DNA of 64,000 nt, taken from contig JAKUCV010007499.1 of NCBI GenBank assembly GCA_028386065.3, positions 147,661 to 211,660 on the forward strand, in the 5' to 3' direction. The DNA comes from Turnera subulata (lineage: Eukaryota; Streptophyta; Magnoliopsida; Malpighiales; Passifloraceae). The notes under the pieces were generated by a model. The model did no database searches. It saw only the letters and a list, made by a program, of their open reading frames with translations, and was not told the origin of the DNA. The number at the start of each line of letters is the position of its first letter. Position 1 is the first letter of the stretch. A program made the translations under genes and the position numbers. Below are positions 22,642 to 33,473 of the stretch, piece by piece.

Positions 22642-23640
22642 ACACTACCTGTACCACAACAAGGAGACAACTTGTTCAAAAACAGTGCACAGAACCTTTT
22701 TTACAAAATAATACACCCCGACCCCCACCATCTTCACAATAAACAATAGCCGTTCTTTAGAGAAAACACACAGTACCAATACTTTAATCCATGGCCCACA
22801 ACCTAACATCACAGATGCATGTTACCTAATTCAATCCAATAACCAACAAAAATAAAAATTAATCCCAACCCCAGATACTGCTATATATGCATGCCTATTC
22901 CACCACCGACCGACACCCAATCCCAAAACAGTTGCACACAAGCACAACTGCGCATTCCAAAACATGCAAACCAAAAGAGACAACACCAACCTGATTCGAC
23001 AATGACGCGAATCTTCTGTGAAGATGCCCACAACCAGCCTTTACGAAGAATCTACCCAGCTTTACCCGAACTTTTGCTCTATAGATGACATGCACAATGC
23101 GACAGAGTGACCCGGTTTGTTTCTTCTTCTAATCAATAGTTCTTTGTTACTCACTCAGATCGGCTTTTCAGTTTCCCACTTTCTTCCTTCAAATCAAACC
23201 TCAGCTCACTCTCAAAAACTCACGGGCACAACGGTTAGTGAGAGAGTGACCCGCAGTCTCGCCAATACGAGTGATTAATCTGTAAAAAACGACACTACCC
23301 TTCTCGTTTTAAGCCAAACGACATCAAGCATTCCTTACCAAAATGAAGATCAACATAAACGGTGCCGCTTTCATTGAGCGGTATATTTCCTGCCCCAAAT
23401 CAACGCGTGCCTTGGATTCGGTCAAGTGGCCGACAAACCCACGTGCATGGGACCCACGAGCCACTCAGACACAGATAGCATTGTTCTCTCCGCCCGTTTC
23501 AAATTTTAAATTAGACGACGACGTTCCGTGTTAATCGCTCTAAATGACGCGAAAATTGAACGCCTGCCTTGCGGTTTATTTTAAGCGACGTCGTTCGAAA
23601 CGGGCGCCAAAACTCCCGCCCACGAACGGTTCTCCTTTTT
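22642..23640. promoter_or_regulatory. Leader and promoter region of the MULE transposase
   Basis: Non-coding, between the transposase start and the first copy of the right TIR. It presumably holds the 5' UTR; transcription is expected to start from the TIR. No convincing ORF. Confidence 0.45.
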
Positions 23641-23939
23641 CAATGCGTGCGTGGGCCCACCAATATTTATTAAAAAAACCAATTACATAAAACCGAAAAA
23701 GAATTTCCGGAAAATGGAAATTAGGAAAGAAAGAAAGTGGAAAAAAGAAAAATAATTTCGGCCGGTGTGGGCCCCACGGACACGTGTCATCCTCTCACGC
23801 ACCAACCGGCTGCTGGGGGTAAGAAGGACATGGTGGCCCGGTAAAATGAGAGTTCAGGGACATGTTGAGTGAAAAAAAAGGAAGAGGGACAACAAATGCG
23901 AAAAAGAAAAAGTGAAGGGACAAGAAAAACTTTTTTACC
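23477..23939. repeat. First copy of the MULE right end, duplicated across the N gap
   Basis: This block, from ATAGCATTGTTCTCTCC to CTTTTTTACC, recurs at 23941-24405 with only a few substitutions, all outside the TIR (for example GACGACGACG/GACGACGATG and CGAACGGTTCTCC/CGAAGGGTTTAGC). The break falls exactly at the TIR end and at the N. Confidence 0.9.
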
Positions 23940-23940
23940 N
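23940..23940. other. Assembly gap (single N) with duplicated flanks
   Basis: One N separates two near-identical copies of the MULE right end. This is best explained as two contig ends, possibly from two haplotypes, joined without removing the overlap. Confidence 0.85.
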
Positions 23941-24098
23941 ATAGCATTGTTCTCTCCGCCCGTTTCAAATTTTAAATTAGACGACGATGTTCCGTGTTAA
24001 TCGCTCTAAACGACGCGAAAATTGAACGCCTGCCTTGCGGTTTATTTTAAGCGACGTCGTTTGAAACGGGCGCCAAAACTCCCGCCCACGAAGGGTTT

Positions 24099-24405
24099 AG
24101 CTTTTTCAATGCGTGCGTGGGCCCACCAATATTTATTAAAAAAACCAATTACATAAAACCGAAAAAGAATTTCCGGAAAATGGAAATTAGGAAAGAAAGA
24201 AAGTGGAAAAAAGAAAAATAATTTCGGCCGGTGTGGGCCCCACGGACACGTGTCATCCTCTCACGCACCAACCGGCTGCTGGGGGTAAGAAGGACATGGT
24301 GGCCCGGTAAAATGAGAGTTCAGGGACATGTTGAGTGAAAAAAAAGGAAGAGGGACAACAAATGCGAAAAAGAAAAAGTGAAGGGACAAGAAAAACTTTT
24401 TTACC
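24099..24405 (-). repeat. MULE right terminal inverted repeat
   Basis: Inverted copy of 16128-16434. Its inner edge (TAGCTTTTTCAATGCG) matches the left TIR further than the first right-end copy does. It is followed directly by the target-site copy GCGCGTTTTG. Confidence 0.93.
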
Positions 24406-24618
24406 GCGCGTTTTGTAATTAGACCTTTTATATTATCCAATAAAAAATCAGAAATTGATGAGGGATAGATGATTGCCATCCGCCTAGACAATCTTGTGAA
24501 ATGTGTATGCTATCTACTTTTTTTTTTTTAAGAATTGAAGATTTCATTTCATTCAAATCATAAGAAACCATCAACATCATTCCTAACCAGCCAATCAAGA
24601 TTGACGGTTAAGACATTT

Positions 24619-25100
24619 TGTCACGATTCAGGAGTCCAATTTTTTTTTTATATATATTTGTGAGTATCCCAACTCGACGAGCCAGACTAGTTTCACTCGT
24701 GGCTCAAACCCGGGAGTCCTAGTTGTGGAGGAGTTCGAATTGAGCTAGAATATTACCTTAGTTTTACGCTGTGGATTCTAATATAGTTAGCAGTAGCTAA
24801 CTTAATTATATCATGATCGAGAATGGGCTTAGCTAACCCAAGTCCATGGGTTTGTGTGAGGGTTAAGTAAGTTTAGTTAGACTAAGATTATTCAACACTG
24901 TCAAATTAGGAGAGTGCCTTGTGCAAGTAGTATAAAAACAAGCATGAAGGGGGAATCTTTGGACGTGTGGTATTTTATTGTAGGGTTGTTTATACTTGCT
25001 CTTCAATAATCATATTTCACAAATATTCTATCAATCCTTTATTATTGCTATACTTCTTCATTTGTTGGTTCCCGCTACGCAGCACTCCTACCCCGTAACA
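24619..25100 (+). repeat. 5' LTR of the small LTR element
   Basis: TGTCACGATT...CCCCGTAACA. It contains AGTATAAAAACAAGC at 24928-24942, a likely U3 TATA box, and a poly(A)-like CTTCAATAATCATATTT downstream. Confidence 0.82.
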
Positions 25101-25102
25101 AG

Positions 25103-25114
25103 TGGTAGCGGAGC
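25103..25114 (+). other. Primer-binding-site-like sequence
   Basis: TGGTAGCGGAGC starts two bases after the LTR end. It begins TGGTA like the common initiator-tRNA-Met site (TGGTATCAGAGC) but differs at several of the following bases. Confidence 0.65.
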
Positions 25115-27024
25115 AACAAGATTATTCGCAGGGAAATTCATAGCCTTGAGAAGCCTTGGTGTTGTTGACTTTGCAAGAGAGGGAGGTGTTCTTTGCTTTT
25201 TGTGTTGTCGACCTTGGTTTTCTGCAGGAGGAGTTTTTGTGTGCGAAAAAAACTTACTGAACGTGAGTTGCTCCTTATTTTGTTGCACTATTTGACAAAG
25301 CAAGAAACAAGATTGGAGGTGGGGAGACACAACAAGACAAGAAGGGACTTGTCACTCAGGTTAGCTTTTATTTATATATTAAATTCGACTTTGCTTTGTT
25401 GGTGAACTTGCGCATTGTTTTGTTAGCCAGTCGTAGGTGTCGATTTTGTTTTGTGTTGCTTGTCTTGAGTTGTTGGTTGGGAGCTTTGCAGGACTTTTGG
25501 CGTGGTTTCCGTAGCCCTTGTTGGTATTGGTGCAAACACAAAGTAGGGGGTTATTGTAGCCGGCTTTGCAAGAGGAAGGATCGGTGTGCACTTGTCTTGT
25601 TGAGTCTTTTAAAGGAGAAACAAGGATGATTTTTGAGAAAAAAGGGGAGTAGATACAATTAGGTTAACTTTTTTTTTGAAAGACAAGTTGGATTTCTTAG
25701 TACTTTGACCAGGTTACACATTCTGGGTGGGTTGTTATGGTTAGATGCTAAATGGAGTTTTGGCACTTCGGGTGAGCTCTGGGAAACATAGTGCGGAAAG
25801 ACTTTGTGCGCAATCAAGAGGTTTGGGCGACAAGGTCAAGGCTTAGGATGCTTGGGACAGTATGGCACATTTCTTTGGTGTTGTTGGTGATTTGATGCGG
25901 TGTGGAGAGCCTCTTTGGGAAGTGCACTAGGCATACTTGGACAAGGTAGGATGCGTTGGAGATTTTGTTAGCATTCAAGAAGACTTTGGCTCAACAATGG
26001 AGAGAACAACGGATTGGAGATGTCGACTTGTTATTGGTCTTTTTGTGCAAATAACTTTGTTAGTGCGTGGTACATTGATAGGTTATGGTGGAGGTTCATT
26101 GCAATGGAGTTTAAGCAACTCATAAGCACATAAACACAAGTAGACAAGGGAGGATGCGACTCAGTTAAGGAGGAGCGTTGATCATGGATATGTAAGACAA
26201 TGTGATGACAAGCTCATTGGTATCAGATACAGTAAGACATGGTAACATAGTGGGGCGGACACTCAAGATAACTCCAAGATTGAGGTGCTAACAATAGAGC
26301 CGTAGGATGGTCCGAGATCGGAGGTGCAAACCAATTGCGAGTGTGCGATTGGACAATCTTTATGTACAAGGGACTATGATGTTCTAGGTAGTGGAGAGGG
26401 GCTGGTAAGTTGGACATCAACTGCAAAATCAAGTGAGAGGCGAAGCATAGGTGATTACAAGATACATTCAAGCAAGGCATGTCAACTTGCCAAATCGTAT
26501 TGGGGAGGAGGCAAAGTTGGTCACATGATGCTTGGAATTCGGTGTAAAAACTTACATCGTGTGGGCAAGTATCCAAGGAGGTATACACTTGCGAGGAGAA
26601 AGCAAGACATGGAGTATATCCTGGATAGGAGACACAAGACATTTGTTACATTTGTTTCAAGTATGCCTTAGCGCATGGACACGTTTTCAGTGAGAAGACG
26701 GGTTCAAGAAAGACATTGGTATGTGTTGAGTGCACACACTTAGTGGGTGTGGAGTACACACACTTGTTCGAGGTGCCGAGGATGGTAGTCAAAGATTAAG
26801 TAAGATTGCTGAAAATTCGGGACCATAAGTGATCAAGGATAGGTCATGGTACAATTGGAAGCATGATTTTGTTTCTAATGTTCAGTGGCTTAGTGCTTCG
26901 AGTGGAAGAATTATCCATTGGTGAAGTGGGAGCATGAACATCGGAAGCAACTGTTTGAGGGTCAAGTTGTTGTTGTACATCATCAGATTGTAATGAGGAC
27001 GTTGTAAGATTAGGTAGTGGAGAA

Positions 27025-27515
27025 TGTCACGACCCGAGAATCCTAATTTTATAGGAGTTCGAATTGGGTCAGGACATTACCTTGGTTGTATGGTGCGGAT
27101 TTCTAGTATAGGTAGGAGTAGCTAACTTAGTTATATCAAGATCACAATTAGGCCTAGCTAACCCAAGTCAATGAGTTTGTGTGAGAGTTAAGTAAGTCTA
27201 ATTAGATTAGGATTACATAATACTGTCAAACTAGGAGAGTGCCTTGTGCAAGTAGTATAAATACAAACATGAGGCCGAGTCTCTAGGTGTGTGGTATTTT
27301 ATTGTAGGGTTAACGTTTGTCTTGCTCTTCAATAATAATATTTCTCGAATATCTTCCATTCTTTATTATTGTCCATACTTCTTTATCTGTTGGTTCTTTA
27401 TTGTTCTATCTCTTCTCTTTGGTGTGTGTGACGTTAAAGGCTAAACAAGTAGGCTTCTGGCTTGCTTGTGCGGCACAGGGATGCTCATCCGCTGCGCAAC
27501 ACTCGGACCCGTGAA
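27025..27515 (+). repeat. 3' LTR of the small LTR element
   Basis: Starts TGTCACGACCCGAG and shares TATAAATACAAAC and the poly(A)-signal region with the 5' LTR. Its 3' end carries an extra segment relative to the 5' copy. The exact last base is uncertain. Confidence 0.78.
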
Positions 27516-28109
27516 AATTTGTCCAAGTAATCAAAGGAAAAGAACTAGTAACCATCAGTAGCATCCACTACCTTATTACATAAACGTTGAAATATAAATA
27601 GGAATAATATCTAAAAATAAGGAAGATAAATGAAAGATATCTCTAAAGAGATGACCAAATTGGTATGGATGACTTCCAGATTATCCGGCTCCACAATAAA
27701 TTTCTCCACTTGCATAAATTTAGCATGCTGTAGGCTATTGTCTAATACTGAGGGCCTCCTCATCTTTTGTAGCATATTGAGGTGACCAACGACCACCAGG
27801 ATTTGTGGCATGTACAGGAATCAATTGAGCATGCTGGTATTGAGAGAAAAAAGGTCCATTGCTTTGCGAATAATAATCGTGATAGTGACAGGATAGCTCC
27901 GGTTTCGGAAGATTATTTGATTTTTGTCCTCCCATCTTGTAACTAATGTTATAAATATAAAATATCACATAAAATTAGAACGTAACAATAAACTTTTACA
28001 TATCTATGAAACATAAAACATGTCTTATATGTGGCCACCTTAAATTAAATTAGCTTTATCATTTAGAGAAAAAAAATAATCAATCACAATCATTCCCACT
28101 CAGTTATTT
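27516..28109. other. Host sequence between two LTR elements
   Basis: About 590 bp, unique-looking. A minus-strand open stretch (27968-27735) and another (27811-27611) are unlike any family I recognise and are probably chance or a gene fragment. The last five bases (TATTT, 28105-28109) are the left TSD of the next element. Confidence 0.4.
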
Positions 28110-30452
28110 TGAAGCGCCCCGACCCGTATTTACCGTACACAGAGTCGGAACTGTGACAACCCAACCCAACATGACTCAGCATACAGTATATACAACAAAT
28201 ATCCGGGCTCAACAGGGGTATTATTTTTGTTGTTATTTTAGAGTTGGCCGGGTTACCGGGTTATTATTATTTTGTTACGTGTCGCCTTCTGAATACTTTG
28301 AGTGTATTTGTGACATACGTATCTACGTTTGATACCTAGGCTCGGGACAGGTTCCCTATTGCGACGTCGGACAGACCTTACGTGGTTACCTGTACCACAA
28401 ATAACTCATCCTACAGGATGAAAGCCCGCAGGTGAGGGGTGAGTCCGAAATGCTCACGACAATGGAAAGACGATCAATATGGACACTAAAATACTCAAGG
28501 TCCAAAAATAAGTGAAAACCGACCCAAAAGACTCAAACAAAATCCAATTATCCAATTTTATCTTTTCCGGGCCCCGTCACGGATAAACTAGGGTCGTACC
28601 AGGTTATCAACCTGTTCCTGGTGCCAGATCAAAAAGAACCCAGGGATAGACATCCCAAAAATAACAAACCGGGATAGACATCCCAAGCATAGACATGCTT
28701 ATCACACGAACCCAGAACATGGCCACCACAAAACAGTCTCTAACCATCCGGTCGTACCTCTACTTACCACGTGACAATTATATTACCGTCATCAAAAACC
28801 AAGTCACAGGGATCAACATCCCTAACCAAAATACCGAGGATCGACATCCTCATCACAATTCGTTAATAATTCCATTATATTTAATCCAAAAGACACAGAA
28901 ATTCGATACGGGGATAAACATCCCAAAAATACCAAACAAGCACCGGGATAGACATCCCGAGCCAAAACACCACAAAAGCACAGCATCCAACAATGCAACA
29001 ACACCAAACACAATAACCGAGTAATAAGGCACATATTGAAGGAAATCCATCCTCGCCTTGGCCGATTACTCAACTTCGGAAATAATGACCGGTCCGACGC
29101 CGGCTCCTCGGGAAACTACCCGATATCCAAACCTATACAATAAAACAACATATACACATAAATGCACATAAGAGTATGTCATGATGCCAATATTACGATA
29201 TGTACCCATCCCGGTTCTTATTTGATATTATTACCTCTTATCGAAAATAATTTTCCGAACGTATTTCCCAATATAATTTCGGTACCATACTTTAATTAAA
29301 ATTCTATTCAAAATACTCTCATAAAATAACTATAATTTCCAAAATAATAATCCACATAATTTTTCCAGAAAATAATAAGCTATTCATAATTTTCAGAGAA
29401 TATTTATATAGTATTTATCTTTTTCTAACAATATGTTCCAACACCAAAATATAATTAACTTAAATTTACAAAATACATATTTATTTACATAAACCACAAT
29501 CATAATTTCCAGACGAAAATAATATACATTTTAATTTCCAGAAATTATTTTCAAGGCATATATATAATTTTCCAATTAATAATAGTTATTCAAACATAAC
29601 TTAATTATTTATCAAAGTAATTATATTTATATTTTCCTGAAAATAACAGAATTAAATTGTCCATAATTTTCTCAAAATATATATAATTTCTTTTCCCAAA
29701 ATTCAATTCCAGAATATTAATAAAAATATATATATAATTTGTTTTTGTTTTTTTTAAAATAAATCGGGCTGGGCCATGAATAGTGCGGCCTAGTACCAAG
29801 GCAGCAGCCCAACACAGTGCCAAGGCCCGGCCCACACCAATCAGCCCAACCCAGAAGCCCATAACCCAACTACCGAGTTCGCGACCCGTTTCCACGAACG
29901 GATCTTGCCAAAAGTCGGGTCTTACCTCCGGGTTGCGGCGGCTGGCGACGACGGCAGGCGCGAGGAGGAAAAGTGAGGACGGCCACGAGGAAGGCGACCT
30001 CGAGGCGACTCCAAGGTGGCGGAAGGACAGCGCGAGGCGGCTCGGAGTGAGGCGGCAGCTGGGCTGAAGCAGATCCGCCGGGTTCTGCATCGGGTCAGCG
30101 GTGGTGGAGTGCGCGTCCAGCGGCGTAACCAAGCGGGGGTGACGGGGTTGGAATCGCGACGGCGCGACGAGGCCAACGGTGGCGGTGGTGCAGCGAACGG
30201 CAGCCTGGAACACTACGGAGTGAACAGTGACCGGAAGAGGGAAGATGGTGACACTGTTCATTCCCATTTTTCCCGATTTTTCTTTCTTTTTCTATTTTTC
30301 TTCTTTTTCTTTCTATTTTCTTCTTCTTTTTTCTGTATTTCCGATTTCATTTTTTTTTCTTTTTTTCTTTCATTTTCTTTTCCTTTTTCCCTCTTTTTTG
30401 TATTTTTTTTCTGTTTCCTTTTTTTTCTATTTTTTTTCTCTCTCTCACTATT

Positions 30453-30498
<46 letters not shown>

Positions 30499-31040
30499 CC
30501 TTTTTTTTCTATTTTTTTTCTCTCTCTCACTATTTCTTTTTTTTTCTGTATTTATTTTCTTTTTTTTTCTTTTTCTTTCCTTTTTCTTTTTCTCTTTTCT
30601 TCTTTCTTTTTCTTCTTTTTTTTTCTCTCTTTTTCTTTTCTCTCTTTTTTTTTCTCTCTTTTCTCTCCTTTCTTTTTTTCTTCTTCCTCTCCCGGCTCTT
30701 CTTCCTCCTTTTTATAAACTGATAATCACTATTAGGCTTGTGATAATCAATAATACAGTTCGTCCATATTACGGGCGAGTCCGATCCGGACCAGAAAATA
30801 ACCGATACCTCCTTAGTTATTTTCCGGTGTGATTTTCCGAGAAATTCCGAAACCCGAAAAATACCAACTTGATTCCGAAAAATCCACGGAAAAATCACGA
30901 GCGCGGGAAAACCCTCGGTTTCGAAAAACAACTCCCGATTTACCTTGAATTAATTACGCAAGATTAATTCAACAGTAAATCACGGTAAATAAACTTTTAC
31001 AGTCCGGTAAAAATCCAAAATTTTTACCCGGACTGTTACA
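28110..31040 (-). repeat. 3' LTR of the 8.8-kb element
   Basis: 2931 bp. It matches 33474-36926 over most of its length, but a block at about 28215-28385 is unrelated to the corresponding LTR sequence. It contains a GC-rich block (29770-30240) and a T/C tract up to 30710 with an uninterrupted T run of more than 35 bases around 30460-30498. Confidence 0.88.
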
Positions 31041-31075
31041 GACTACCCACCTTAAAAAGAATTTCATCCCCGAAA
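31041..31075 (-). other. Polypurine tract region of the 8.8-kb element
   Basis: On the minus strand TTTTTAAGGTGGGTAGTC directly precedes the LTR start TGTAACAG, preceded by TTTCGGGGATGAAATTC. It sets the element's orientation. Confidence 0.75.
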
Positions 31076-31184
31076 TTCCGTCTTATCCGTGGGTCCTACC
31101 ACGATAAGATTCTGGCACACTCTGTCAGGTATCCAACCTCAACATGAGATACCGCTTATACCCTTAAGCGACATCTCATCCGCT

Positions 31185-31192
31185 TATAAATA
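31185..31192 (+). promoter_or_regulatory. TATA box of the antisense ORF in the 8.8-kb element
   Basis: TATAAATA, 35 bases before the ATG at 31227 and about 145 bases from the 3' LTR edge, on the strand opposite to the element's own transcription. Confidence 0.55.
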
Positions 31193-31226
31193 CCAAACCT
31201 CATGGCTGGCATACTCACACACAGTC

Positions 31227-31604
31227 ATGGACTCTCCACTAAGATCAAGGACTACCTCTGACTCCGAGAACAACAGCTACATCGGCGGCACAGCTTTCCC
31301 AACAAGCTCCGATGATGAACCTCCAAAGAAACGGTTCAAGACGAACATCATCGGCCTGAAGGAGCATATGGTCGTTTCCCCAAAACGACGGAAGAAGCGA
31401 GTCCCCAAGAAAGCTGAAGATCGCAAGGGCAAGGCGGTAGCTGAGAGCAGCACACCGCAGCAGAAGTTGACGCAGTTGAACGTCTCATTGAGGAAGATCG
31501 GCTCGGCGGTGGCACAAATTGAACTAGCGTGCGCGGAGCTGTTCCCTCACCTGAGGAACGTCCAACAGCTTGTAAAAGATCTTGAGAAGCAAGTAGCTCC
31601 GTAG
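31227..31604 (+). CDS. Antisense ORF of unknown function inside the 8.8-kb element
   Basis: A 125-codon ORF starting MDSPLRSRTTSDSENN. It has a Ser/Asp-rich N-terminus, a basic cluster PKRRKKRVPKK that looks like a nuclear localisation signal, and a C-terminal amphipathic part (LRKIGSAVAQIELACAELF, then VQQLVKDLEKQV) suggestive of a coiled coil. It is antisense to the retrotransposon, follows a TATAAATA box, and is followed by AATAAATAAAATAAA (about 31636), a possible poly(A) signal. The reading frame extends upstream to 31089 but the MDSP Met fits the promoter best. I do not recognise the family. It may be a captured host fragment or LINE ORF1 remnant. Confidence 0.5.
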   Translation: MDSPLRSRTTSDSENNSYIGGTAFPTSSDDEPPKKRFKTNIIGLKEHMVVSPKRRKKRVPKKAEDRKGKAVAESSTPQQKLTQLNVSLRKIGSAVAQIELACAELFPHLRNVQQLVKDLEKQVAP

Positions 31605-32525
31605 AGCACTTCTTCTCTGTTGTAACACCTTTATGAAATAAATAAAATAAATTTCCTTTTTTAAATCAAAATTCTCTTGTGTTAAGAAATCTTGTGTTAA
31701 ATAGGAAAACAAAACATGTCAAGGCAGATTAAAATCAACCATAAGATTATAAAATCAAATATAAAGGAATCAAAAATTAAAACTCAGTTAACAAAATCAA
31801 AACAAAAAGAAATTAAAACAAAACATGTTTCTATGAACGGTGTTCGTATCGGACGTGAACATCCTCGAATCACGAAACGTACCATACAACTAACGGTGAC
31901 GTCGGTTAACCTCGTGAAAAAGATACCCGTTAACTCGGAAGGCGATGATCACGGGAACGTCCTGTGTCCCTCGAAAGACACGTTACCCACTTGTTCACAA
32001 ATTCCGCATGAGCCAAAACGTCTGTCTCGTCTCGTATCTCTCCACGATGTCCGAACAGCTGTAAACGTGTCGCACATGCACTCTACTCGAGATGTGGTCC
32101 CATCCGTTTAGCCTCAACGGTCACGGATGCATGTGATAAAAGATGCAAGAAAAATATAGCATATCCATGAAAAGAAAAGACAAGGTAGCCAGAATGAAAT
32201 AAAATCAAGAGATAGAAAAGGCTGAAAAACTCTGGCATGGGTTCGAAAAACGTGTAAAGCAATAAATGCAAGCAACGGTAAAATTCAAAAAGCAAGATCT
32301 TGAAAATCAAAAACAATAAACACGCTCCCCATAAGAGTATAAAAGAAGGAGCGGTGATGTGTAAATTATCAAAAGCATTTAAAAGCAAACAAGTTGTTCT
32401 GAAAAACAAAAACACAACGCTCCAAAAACAAAACCCCACACGTCCGAATCAAGATGCATGCTCCCTTGTCGGTGTTCTTCGTCGAAGGTGCCAACCTAGG
32501 CAGAAGAAACTGACTGGCCTACAGC

Positions 32526-33140
32526 ATGGTCAACGAACGTGCTGAAGAGCTGCAGAACGAGCTCGGCAGAATGCCACGTCTAGTCTTCGTCGACGAACTC
32601 TACTCGTCGCAGTTCTTCGTCACTCCCATGAAAGAGGTGTTCTTCCTAGAGGATCGCGGCACTCTGAGGACATCCTACTACGGATCAGCCAACTCCGTGA
32701 TGTTCTTCATCTCGGATAGGCTTCAAGAGTTCAACTTGGAGTCCACTTGCCAGACTGTAGAGCAAGGTGCTTACTACCAGCTCTCAATGACAACCCAGAG
32801 CATACCCAGAATGACTCGGCTACCTCCAACCTGGCCAAAGGTACGGCTACTGGTGTGGAACTGCAGAGGAGTGGCAAGACGTGCACAAGAATTCTCGCGT
32901 ACTTTGAGGGACTTGAAGAACCAGTATAAACCGAACATGGTTCTTCTGACGGAGACGTAGTGGCAACCACGGGACGATCACGGTCTGATTCCACTCCGGT
33001 TCCCACAAGCTAACCGGTTCGAGATTCTTGGCCAGCGCGACAGAGGCGGCATGTGGTTCTCGTGGAGCGATAGAGTCACGGTCAACGTCAATAGTGACGC
33101 AACCAGTTTCCGTGTCAACGTCGTTGCAAACCGTTAAATG
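32526..33140 (+). pseudogene. Antisense ORF ending in a LINE-type endonuclease fragment
   Basis: The ORF opens at 32526 (MVNERAEELQNELGRMPRL) and runs to a TAG at 32958-32960. The last third reads VRLLVWNCRGVARRAQEFSR and NMVLLTET, the N-terminal start of an EEP endonuclease as in plant LINE ORF2 (WNCRG, LLxET). In frame after the stop it continues with RGGMWFSWSDRVTVNVNS, also EEP-like, until a TAA near 33135. The first 100 residues match nothing I know. The rest of the LINE (RT) is absent, and LINE insertions normally keep the 3' end, so capture by another route is likely. Confidence 0.6.
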
Positions 33141-33456
33141 TATTTTCTTTATTTTTTTAAAAAAATATCAAAATCAATGTATTATTTCCCTTTTTATGAA
33201 ATATCAATGTATTATTTCTGTTTACAATCAATATATTAATATTTCCCTTTGTATCAAAATATTAGCAATATTAATAATATTTGTATTTTCGCATATTTGG
33301 CATCATTACCTCTTATGTGTATGTTCCACGACAGCTGGCGTCCCTTGACTGGATCCATAATGCACTAACTAAAATGATATAAAATAAGAAACAAATGGAG
33401 CGAACTATGCAAACAAGACAACAAACACACAAAAACTTCCCAACAAGACCTAACGC

Positions 33457-33470
33457 CCGCTCCGCTACCA
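33457..33470 (-). other. Primer-binding-site-like sequence of the 8.8-kb element
   Basis: Minus strand TTGGTAGCGGAGCG, three bases after the 5' LTR end. It contains the same 12-mer TGGTAGCGGAGC as the unrelated element at 25103. Confidence 0.65.
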
Positions 33471-33473
33471 AAA

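Larger units (their letters stand above)
16128..24405. mobile_element. Mutator-like element (MULE) with long TIRs and 10-bp TSD
   Basis: The element is bounded by GGTAAAAAAG...CTTTTTTACC with a perfect 10-bp direct duplication GCGCGTTTTG at 16118-16127 and 24406-24415. TIRs of about 307 bp (16128-16434 and 24099-24405) are near-identical. Inside are a minus-strand mudrA-like transposase gene (22641 to 17871) and a plus-strand GRF-zinc-finger gene (16579-17004), converging tail to tail. The right end is present twice, before and after the N at 23940, so the true length is probably about 7.8 kb. Intact TIRs, TSD and nearly intact coding suggest a young, possibly autonomous copy. Confidence 0.95.
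24619..27515 (+). mobile_element. Small non-autonomous LTR retrotransposon (TRIM/LARD-like)
   Basis: Two direct repeats, 24619-25100 and 27025-about 27515, both start TGTCACGA and share GAGAGTGCCTTGTGCAAGTA, a TATAAA(A/T)AC core and CTTCAATAAT. They enclose 1.9 kb with no gag or pol. A primer-binding-like TGGTAGCGGAGC lies two bases after the 5' LTR. The LTRs differ by indels (~80 bp extra in the 5' LTR at about 24636-24720, ~100 bp extra in the 3' LTR at about 27390-27490), so the insertion is not recent. Candidate TSD CATTT/AATTT matches 4 of 5. Confidence 0.82.

Noticed and set aside
27611..27968. Overlapping minus-strand ORFs between LTR elements
   Set aside because: I do not recognise any family and there is no start, promoter or partner exon; kept only as unassigned sequence.
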